This document shows positions 6,826-11,367 of a stretch of DNA of 11,367 bases, in pieces. A model generated the notes under the pieces. The model was not told the DNA's origin. It worked only from the letters and a program-made list of their open reading frames with translations, and did no database searches. Positions within the stretch are counted from its first letter, which is position 1. Each line of letters opens with the position of its first letter. The stretch is from NCBI GenBank assembly GCA_029263635.1, contig JAJUFY010000044.1, positions 1 to 11,367 of the forward strand, written 5' to 3'. A program made the position numbers and the translations under genes. Source of the DNA: Ectothiorhodospiraceae bacterium. Its GTDB lineage: Bacteria > Pseudomonadota > Gammaproteobacteria > Nitrococcales > AK92.

Positions 6826-7632
6826 CTAGTCCGCCGCGGCGGACCGCTCGGCTTGCGGCAGCGTGAAGAAGAACGTCGCGCCCTCGCCGGGCGTCGACTC
6901 GACCCAGAGCCGGCCGCCATGGCTCTCGACGATCTTCTTGCAGATCGCCAGCCCCATGCCGATGCCGGGATACTCCTCGCGGCTGTGCAGGCGCTGGAAC
7001 ACCTCGAAGATCCGCTCCTGGTGCCTGGGGTCGATGCCGATACCGTTGTCGGCCACCGCGATCCGCCAATGGTCGCCGGCCTCCTCGGCGCGGATGCGGA
7101 TCTGCGGCAGGGCGCCTTCGGCGCGGTAGGTCAGGGCGTTGGCGAGCAACTGCCGGAACAGCTGGGCCAGCCGGACCGGATCGCCCTGCACCTCCGGCAG
7201 CGCGGCGCTGTCGACATCGGCCCCGGCTGCGGTAATGGCCGGCGCCAGCTGGGTCAGGGCCACCTGCAGCGGCCGCTCCAGCGCCACCGGCTGCATCGCC
7301 TGCTGCGGCCGGCCGGCACGGCTGTAGTCGAGCAGCGCGTCGAGCAGCACCTGCATCCGCTGCACACCGTCGTCGATGAAGGCCAGGTACTGCCGCGCAT
7401 CGCCTTCCAGGGTCTCGCCCAGCCTGCGCTGCAGCAGGGTGGAGAAGCCGGATACGGTGCGCAGCGGCTCCTTCAGGTCATGGGAAACGATGTAGACGTA
7501 CCGCTCGAGTTCCGACTCGGCCCTGGCCAGGGCCTCGGAGAGCATCCGCACCTCGCGCTCCTGCTCGGCAAGCCGCTGCTCCTGGTCGCGGCAGATGCGC
7601 CGCAGTTCGTCGATGCTGGGTTCGCTTCGCAT
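6826..7632 (-). CDS. soluble sensor-less histidine kinase
   Basis: The product has 268 residues and no membrane segment. Residues about 7-45 form a charged coiled coil. The dimerisation and phosphotransfer domain follows, with the H box SHDLKEPLR, in which H51 is the likely phosphorylated residue. The style (YIVSHDLKEPLRTVSGF) is that of kinases related to the C-terminus of cyanobacterial-type phytochromes. The ATP-binding domain has the N box LLANALTYR (N165), G1 DNGIGI (195-200), an F box around IFEVFQRL, and G2 GIGMGLAI (223-230). No PAS, GAF or HAMP domain is visible, and no response regulator gene lies in the window, so input and partner are unknown. The ATG at 7632 is favoured: AAGGG (7639-7643) lies 6 bases ahead of it, whereas the in-frame ATG at 7638 touches that motif. 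Confidence 0.93.
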   Translation of the reverse strand: MRSEPSIDELRRICRDQEQRLAEQEREVRMLSEALARAESELERYVYIVSHDLKEPLRTVSGFSTLLQRRLGETLEGDARQYLAFIDDGVQRMQVLLDALLDYSRAGRPQQAMQPVALERPLQVALTQLAPAITAAGADVDSAALPEVQGDPVRLAQLFRQLLANALTYRAEGALPQIRIRAEEAGDHWRIAVADNGIGIDPRHQERIFEVFQRLHSREEYPGIGMGLAICKKIVESHGGRLWVESTPGEGATFFFTLPQAERSAAAD

Positions 7633-7638
7633 AGGCAT

Positions 7639-7644
7639 CCCTTT
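7639..7644 (-). promoter_or_regulatory. ribosome binding site deciding the histidine kinase start
   Basis: AAAGGG on the minus strand is 6 bases from the ATG at 7632 and directly abuts the in-frame ATG at 7638. The spacing supports the shorter protein. Confidence 0.6.
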
Positions 7645-7794
7645 CACGCTCGCGACTACCGCGACGGTATCACAGCCCGGACAGGGCCGGGCAGGATCCG
7701 GAACCGGGTGCTGCCGTGCCGGTGCACCCCAGACGCGACCGGCAGCAGCCCGACACCCGGATTTAGGCGCTATGCTCTTGCTCCGATCAATAAC

Positions 7795-7820
7795 CTGCCG
7801 GAGCGACGCGGCTCCGGCAG
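7795..7820. promoter_or_regulatory. strong hairpin in the DUF1244 gene leader
   Basis: Perfect 10-bp arms (CTGCCGGAGC / GCTCCGGCAG) flank a 6-base loop, GACGCG. The hairpin lies 29 bases ahead of the DUF1244 ATG and is not followed by a T run on either strand, so it is not a typical terminator. A -10-like TATGCT lies just upstream at 7771-7776, without a convincing -35. If that is the promoter, the hairpin would be near the 5' end of the mRNA and could stabilise it. The rest of the divergent spacer (7633-7849) holds a GCCCGG/CCGGGC repeat (7675-7692) and a GGGTGC/GCACCC repeat (7706-7729). Confidence 0.45.
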
Positions 7821-7849
7821 CTGCCCACGTCTGATCAGGAGTGAAGGCA

Positions 7850-8140
7850 ATGGACAAGCGCACCGAAATCGAAGCCGCGGTGTTCCGGCGGCTGCTGGCC
7901 CACCTGGACGAGCGCAAGGACGTTCAGAATATCGACCTGATGAACCTGGCCGGCTTCTGCCGGAACTGCCTGGCCAAGTGGTATGTCGCCGCTGCGGAAG
8001 AGCGCGGCGAGAGCATCGATTACGACCAGGCCCGCACCTTGGTCTACGGCATGCCCTATGACGAGTGGAAGGCCAAGTACCAGACCGAGGCGTCGCCCGA
8101 GGCCCTGAAGAAATTCCAGGCGCAGCACGGCTCGAACTGA
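7850..8140 (+). CDS. DUF1244 family small protein
   Basis: The product is a 96-residue soluble, helical, mildly acidic protein. It matches the DUF1244 family in its two best-conserved blocks: NLAGFCRNCLAKWY (about 32-45), with C37 and C40 as a CxxC pair, and the YDQARTLVYGMPYDEWKAKYQ region (about 58-78). The family is widespread in proteobacteria and has no assigned function. The cysteine pair could bind a metal or be redox active; that is inference. The ATG at 7850 is preferred over the in-frame GTG at 7841 because AGGAG (7837-7841) lies 8 bases ahead of the ATG and overlaps the GTG. It is divergent from the histidine kinase, convergent with the HNH gene, and appears to be a single-gene transcript bounded by hairpins. 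Confidence 0.93.
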   Translation: MDKRTEIEAAVFRRLLAHLDERKDVQNIDLMNLAGFCRNCLAKWYVAAAEERGESIDYDQARTLVYGMPYDEWKAKYQTEASPEALKKFQAQHGSN

Positions 8141-8175
8141 CCGCCGGGCCTCCCGGCTCTTCCCCACCATCCGGT

Positions 8176-8211
8176 AGCCGTGCCCGCGCTCGCGACGGCG
8201 CGGGCACCGCT
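8176..8211 (+). terminator. intrinsic terminator after the DUF1244 gene, possibly shared with the HNH gene
   Basis: A perfect 10-bp stem (GTGCCCGCGC / GCGCGGGCAC, 8180-8189 and 8198-8207) with an 8-base loop extends by three more pairs beyond one C-C mismatch (AGC / GCT). On the plus strand it is followed by CTTTCGTC. It lies 35 bases after the DUF1244 stop, between two convergent genes, so it may act in both directions. The T run is short. Confidence 0.65.
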
Positions 8212-8248
8212 CTTTCGTCAAGTCGGCTGCCGGGCTTTCAACCGCCGC

Positions 8249-8869
8249 TCATACCAGCGTCATCTGGCCTGAGACCAGATTCCGCAGCCGCTCCCGCAAC
8301 GGGCTGCGGCGAGGGAAGTGCGCGCGCAGGAATTCCATCTGGTCGGCAAGGATGCGGCGGCCCTGCAGGTAGACGTACTCGGCATGGGTCGGCACGAAGG
8401 GCACCGCCAGCAGCTGCATGCCGCATTCCTCCGGCAGCCGGGCGCCCTTGAAATTGTTGCAGGGCTTGCAGGCGGCCACCACGTTGCTCCAGGCGTCCTG
8501 GCCGCCACGGCTGATCGGGGTGACGTGATCGCGCGAGAGCATGCTGTCGGGGAAGCGGCGGCCGCAGTAGAGGCAGAGGTTGTCGTCGCGCCGGAACAGC
8601 GCCTTGTTGTTGAGCGGCGGCACATAGGCGGGATTGCCTTTGATCGTCGCCTGCAGCGAGCCCATGGTGGCGACGATGGAGTTGAGCTCGATCACGCTGC
8701 GCCGGCCGGTGCGGGCATTGACGCCGCCGCGGATGCGATAGAGCAGGCGGCCGCAGGCATAGGCGATCTCGCCCAGGTAGTACAGGCGCACTGCGTCCTG
8801 ATAGGTCAGCCACTCCAGCGGCATTCCCGAGACGTCCGTGCGCAAGATCTGTTGCTCCAGATTCAGCAC
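8249..8869 (-). CDS. stand-alone HNH endonuclease
   Basis: The product has 206 residues. The C-terminal half is an HNH nuclease fold of the four-cysteine type: CLYC (C99, C102), RDHVTPISRGG with the catalytic histidine H115, WSNVV with N129, and CKPCNNFKG (C134, C137). The N-terminal 90 residues are a helical region seen in related bacterial HNH proteins, with no known role. The start is taken as GTG at 8869, because AGGGAG (8875-8880) lies 5 bases upstream; the next ATG (8824) would remove 15 residues and has no comparable site. No methyltransferase, recombinase, terminase or toxin/antitoxin partner is adjacent, so a restriction or phage role is not supported here. It is probably a chromosomal nuclease of unknown task. 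It converges on the DUF1244 gene and diverges from pntAB. Confidence 0.9.
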   Translation of the reverse strand: MLNLEQQILRTDVSGMPLEWLTYQDAVRLYYLGEIAYACGRLLYRIRGGVNARTGRRSVIELNSIVATMGSLQATIKGNPAYVPPLNNKALFRRDDNLCLYCGRRFPDSMLSRDHVTPISRGGQDAWSNVVAACKPCNNFKGARLPEECGMQLLAVPFVPTHAEYVYLQGRRILADQMEFLRAHFPRRSPLRERLRNLVSGQMTLV

Positions 8870-8874
8870 GGTGA

Positions 8875-8880
8875 CTCCCT
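8875..8880 (-). promoter_or_regulatory. ribosome binding site deciding the GTG start of the HNH gene
   Basis: AGGGAG on the minus strand lies 5 bases before GTG 8869. The valine codon two positions earlier is GTC and cannot start translation, so this GTG is the only well-placed start. Confidence 0.6.
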
Positions 8881-8934
8881 GCCCGGGTCCTAAGGCCGGC
8901 GGCACTGCCGACCGCGGGCGTACGACACTGTATG

Positions 8935-8950
8935 CGCATTTGCCAATGCG
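8935..8950. promoter_or_regulatory. operator-like palindrome upstream of the HNH gene
   Basis: CGCATT-TGCC-AATGCG is a perfect 6-bp inverted repeat with a 4-base centre, 66 bases ahead of the HNH start. On the HNH strand a weak -10-like TACAGT (8927-8932) adjoins it, with TTGCGC 18 bases upstream of that hexamer, so the palindrome would fall between the -35 and -10. That is a typical repressor position. The promoter match is weak. Confidence 0.35.
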
Positions 8951-9021
8951 GCGCAATCACGAACGATGCGACCGCCGCGCCGGGGCGAAGTCGCCTTGAC
9001 CGGAAAAAAAGCACATACTCA

Positions 9022-9051
9022 TTGATGAAAATCGCTTTCGTGAGGAATAAA
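9022..9051 (+). promoter_or_regulatory. candidate promoter of pntAB
   Basis: TTGATG (9022-9027) and AATAAA (9046-9051), with an 18-base spacer, lie in the only AT-rich patch of the divergent region (about 9001-9055). Each hexamer matches the sigma-70 consensus at four positions. Transcription would start near 9058 and leave a leader of about 150 bases. A TAGTAT further on (9060-9065) is an alternative -10 with a poor -35. Confidence 0.35.
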
Positions 9052-9070
9052 AGTTCCGGTAGTATCCCAC

Positions 9071-9138
9071 GCCTACGGCGGCAACGGCTCGCCTAACGGA
9101 AGCCAGTTCCGCCTAGCGGACCTCCCTGGAGGGGCCTA
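9071..9138 (+). repeat. GCCTA motif array upstream of pntA
   Basis: GCCTA occurs at 9071, 9091, 9111 and 9134, that is at intervals of 20, 20 and 23 bases. The first three extend to GCCTACGG, GCCTAACGGA and GCCTAGCGGA. The third is the centre of the palindrome TCCGC-CTA-GCGGA (9108-9120). A competing inverted repeat CGGAA/TTCCG (9097-9101 with 9107-9111) links the second and third. The spacing is about two helical turns. Whether it acts in DNA or in the leader RNA depends on where transcription starts. Confidence 0.5.
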
Positions 9139-9149
9139 CGCAAGCCCGC

Positions 9150-9191
9150 CAGGCGCGGGGACAACAACAACTATGGCGCTACACGCGCCTG
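9150..9191 (+). promoter_or_regulatory. leader stem ahead of the pntA ribosome binding site
   Basis: CAGGCGCG (9150-9157) and CGCGCCTG (9184-9191) are perfectly complementary and enclose 26 bases that include an unstructured CAACAACAAC run. The 3' arm ends 2 bases before the pntA ribosome binding site AGGGGAG (9194-9200). It could hold that site in an accessible loop-flanking position or respond to a regulator; there is no match to a riboswitch I know. Confidence 0.4.
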
Positions 9192-9207
9192 CCAGGGGAG
9201 AAGACCG

Positions 9208-10791
9208 ATGGCTCTGACTATAGGAATACCGAAAGAGGTGTTTCCGGGTGAGAAGCGCGTCGCCTCTGTTCCGGACGTCGTTACGAAACTGATCAAGCTC
9301 GGCTTCAAGGTCATCGTCGAATCCGACGCCGGTGCCGCCGCCAACTTCAGCGACGATGCCTACCGCGCCGCGGGAGCCGAGATCATGACTGACGCTGCCA
9401 GCCTCTGGGCGGCGGCGGACATCATCTTCAAGGTACGTGCTCCCACCACCGAGGAAGTGGGGCTGATGCGCGAGGGCACGACCCTGGTCAGCTTCATCTG
9501 GCCGGCCCAGAACCCCGAGCTGATGCAGCAGCTGGCGGCCCGGAAGGTGACGGTGCTGGCCATGGACAGCGTGCCGCGCATGTCGCGCGCGCAGAAGATG
9601 GACGCCCTTTCCTCGATGGCCAACATCGCCGGCTACCGCGCCGTCATCGAGGCCGCCCAGCACTTCGGCCGCTTCTTCACCGGCCAGATTACCGCTGCCG
9701 GCAAGGTGCCGCCGGCCAAGGTGTTCGTCATCGGCGCCGGCGTCGCCGGCCTGGCCGCCATCGGCACCGCCTCCGGCCTGGGCGCCATCGTGCGCGCCAA
9801 CGACACCCGCCCGGAAGTGGCCGACCAGGTCAAGTCCATGGGCGCCGAGTTCGTGCCGGTGGACTACGAGGAAGAGGGCACGGGCACCGGCGGCTACGCC
9901 AAGGTCATGAGCGAAGGCTTCCAGAAGGCCCAGCGCGAGCTGTTCGCCAAGCAGGCCAAGGAAGTCGACATCATCATCACCACGGCGCTGATCCCCGGCA
10001 AGCCGGCGCCCAAGCTCATCACCGCCGAGATGGTGCAGTCGATGAGGCCGGGCAGCGTGATCGTCGACCTCGCCGCCGAACAGGGCGGCAACTGCGAGCT
10101 GACCGTGCCCGGCGAGGTGGTCGAGCGCCATGGCGTGACCATCATCGGCTACACCGACCTGCCCAGCCGGCTCGCCAAGCAGTCGAGCACGCTGTACGCC
10201 ACCAACCTGCTGCGGCTGCTCGAGGAGCTGTGCAAGCAGAAGGACGGCACCATCGACGTCAACATGGACGACGAGGTGATCCGCGGCGCCACCGTGATCA
10301 AGGACGGCGAGATCACCTGGCCGCCACCGCCGCCCAAGCTCTCGGCCGCGCCGGCCAAGCCGGCCGCCCAGGCCGCTGTCCCGCCGCCCGCGCCCAAGGG
10401 CCACGGCAAGCCCAGCGGCCCGACGCCGGCCAGGCACGTCGCCATCCTCGCCGGTATCGGCGTGCTACTGTTCCTGCTGATCGGCCTCGGCGCGCCGGCC
10501 AGCTTCCTCGGCCACTTCACGGTGTTCGTGCTGGCCTGCTTCGTCGGCTACATGGTGGTCTGGAACGTCACGCCGTCGCTGCACACGCCGCTGATGAGCG
10601 TTACCAACGCCATCAGCAGCATCATCGTGATCGGCGCGCTGGTGCAGATCGCGCCGCCGGTCAGCGACACCCTGGACCGCCCCAGCGGCCTGATCGGCGT
10701 GCTGGCGGCACTGGCGGTGGCGCTGACGGCCATCAACATGTTCGGCGGCTTCGCGGTGACGCGGCGCATGCTGGCGATGTTCCGCAAGTAG
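9208..10791 (+). CDS. pntA: proton-translocating NAD(P) transhydrogenase, alpha subunit
   Basis: With PntB, PntA couples hydride transfer between NADH and NADP+ to proton movement across the inner membrane, chiefly supplying NADPH. The 527 residues are close to E. coli PntA (510). The soluble NAD-binding domain (1-370) has the alanine dehydrogenase-like start MALTIGIPKE, the RxQxMDxLSS loop at about 127-136, the Rossmann motif GAGVAG at 176-181 and NDTRPEV at 198-204. A proline/alanine-rich linker (about 372-407) leads to four membrane helices (about 410-430, 434-454, 465-483 and 493-515). This is the single fused alpha form, not the split PntAA/PntAB form. The ATG at 9208 has AGGGGAG (9194-9200) 7 bases ahead. 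The pntB start lies 12 bases after the stop, so the two form an operon. Confidence 0.98.
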   Translation: MALTIGIPKEVFPGEKRVASVPDVVTKLIKLGFKVIVESDAGAAANFSDDAYRAAGAEIMTDAASLWAAADIIFKVRAPTTEEVGLMREGTTLVSFIWPAQNPELMQQLAARKVTVLAMDSVPRMSRAQKMDALSSMANIAGYRAVIEAAQHFGRFFTGQITAAGKVPPAKVFVIGAGVAGLAAIGTASGLGAIVRANDTRPEVADQVKSMGAEFVPVDYEEEGTGTGGYAKVMSEGFQKAQRELFAKQAKEVDIIITTALIPGKPAPKLITAEMVQSMRPGSVIVDLAAEQGGNCELTVPGEVVERHGVTIIGYTDLPSRLAKQSSTLYATNLLRLLEELCKQKDGTIDVNMDDEVIRGATVIKDGEITWPPPPPKLSAAPAKPAAQAAVPPPAPKGHGKPSGPTPARHVAILAGIGVLLFLLIGLGAPASFLGHFTVFVLACFVGYMVVWNVTPSLHTPLMSVTNAISSIIVIGALVQIAPPVSDTLDRPSGLIGVLAALAVALTAINMFGGFAVTRRMLAMFRK

Positions 10792-10803
10792 GGAGGAGAC
10801 GAC

Positions 10804-11367
10804 ATGACACCAGGTCTGGTTACGGTCTCCTACATCGGAGCCGCCATCCTTTTCATCCTCAGCCTCGGCGGCCTCTCCCACCCGGAGACCGCCAAGCGGG
10901 GCAACCTGTACGGCATCATCGGCATGGCGCTGGCCGTGCTCGCCACCGTGCTCGGCCCTGGCGTGACCGGCGCCGGCATCCCCTGGATCATCATCGCCCT
11001 GCTGATCGGCGCCAGCATCGGCCTGTATGCCGCCCGCAAGGTGCAGATGACCCAGATGCCCGAGCTGGTGGCGCTGATGCACAGCCTGGTCGGCCTGGCC
11101 GCGGCGCTGGTCGGCTTCGCCAGCTACATCGATCCCGCCGCCTCGGCCCAGTACAGCGGCGCCGAGCAGACCATCCACGAGATCGAGATCTACCTCGGCA
11201 TCCTGATCGGCGCGGTCACCTTCTCCGGCTCGATCATCGCCTTCGGCAAGCTCTCGGCGAAGATCACCGGCAAGCCGGTGCTGCTGCCGGCGCGGCACTG
11301 GATCAACCTCATCGGCCTGCTGGTCGTGATCTGGGCCGGCGGCTGGTTCGTCGGCAGCGCCTCGATC
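10804..11367 (+). CDS. pntB: NAD(P) transhydrogenase beta subunit, 3' end beyond window
   Basis: The visible 188 residues are the N-terminal membrane part of PntB, open to the right edge; the NADP(H)-binding domain is not in the window. Several hydrophobic helices are visible (about 6-24, 37-53, 58-77, 90-108, 129-148 and 167-185). The segment MTQMPELVALMHSLVGL contains H93, which aligns with the E. coli beta-subunit histidine (His91) implicated in proton translocation. The ATG at 10804 follows a strong GGAGGAG (10792-10798), 5 bases ahead, which begins right at the pntA stop. It is the partner of pntA and forms the proton channel with the four alpha-subunit helices. Confidence 0.97.
   Translation, partial: MTPGLVTVSYIGAAILFILSLGGLSHPETAKRGNLYGIIGMALAVLATVLGPGVTGAGIPWIIIALLIGASIGLYAARKVQMTQMPELVALMHSLVGLAAALVGFASYIDPAASAQYSGAEQTIHEIEIYLGILIGAVTFSGSIIAFGKLSAKITGKPVLLPARHWINLIGLLVVIWAGGWFVGSASI

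Noticed and set aside
7633..7917. 95-residue N-terminal extension of the histidine kinase
   Set aside because: It is a low-complexity Arg-, Ala- and Pro-rich stretch over the intergenic region with hairpins; the ribosome binding site at 7639-7644 supports the start at 7632.
8249..8869. HNH gene as part of a restriction or anti-phage system, or a mobile intron
   Set aside because: No methyltransferase, helicase, recombinase, intron core or partner defence gene is adjacent; its neighbours are housekeeping genes.
9136..10437. 433-codon open frame on the minus strand opposite pntA
   Set aside because: It is Gly-, His-, Ala- and Arg-rich repetitive shadow sequence antisense to an unambiguous transhydrogenase gene.
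10465..11298. 277-codon open frame on the minus strand opposite pntA/pntB
   Set aside because: It is rich in Gln, His, Asp and Ala with no motif, and antisense to membrane helices of both subunits.

Overview
The window is GC-rich chromosomal DNA with strong G/C third-position bias and dense, mostly well spaced genes. No tRNA, rRNA, CRISPR array, insertion sequence or phage gene is visible. The gene content points to a proteobacterium, most likely a gammaproteobacterium: a PrkA/YeaG - DUF444/YeaH - SpoVR/YcgB operon, a DUF1244 protein, and an E. coli-type transhydrogenase with a single fused alpha subunit. The class assignment is an inference from gene families.

Left part (1-6825, all minus strand). 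Read in the direction of transcription, this starts with a 344-bp leader, followed by prkA (4535-6481), yeaH (3344-4513) and a spoVR-family gene (1980-3344). The three genes are tightly packed: there is a 21-bp gap between the first two and a 1-base overlap between the last two. This is the conserved three-gene stress module known from enterobacteria. A hairpin spans the prkA stop codon and covers part of the yeaH ribosome binding site. After a short hairpin-containing spacer come an EamA/DMT-family transporter (992-1906) and a SpoIIIAA/Ycf45-type AAA ATPase, which runs off the left edge (1-969).

Middle part (6826-8869). A small soluble histidine kinase without a recognisable sensor domain (6826-7632, minus) lies just upstream of the prkA leader. 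It ends in a hairpin of its own. Divergent from it is a 96-residue DUF1244 protein (7850-8140, plus), with a strong hairpin in its leader and a terminator after it. A stand-alone HNH endonuclease (8249-8869, minus, GTG start) converges on it.

Right part (8870-11367). A 338-bp divergent intergenic region precedes pntA (9208-10791, plus) and pntB (10804 to the right edge). These encode the proton-translocating NAD(P) transhydrogenase. The region contains a GCCTA motif repeated at 20, 20 and 23-base intervals, and an 8-bp stem just ahead of the pntA ribosome binding site.

Functionally, the window joins a starvation/stress signalling module (an AAA+ kinase-like protein, a von Willebrand A-domain partner and a SpoVR protein) to an orphan kinase and a redox-balancing membrane enzyme. 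The genes are mostly known families. The less explained parts are the cis elements between them and the still unclear biochemistry of the PrkA/YeaH/SpoVR trio, DUF1244 and the SpoIIIAA-like ATPase in an apparently non-sporulating bacterium.
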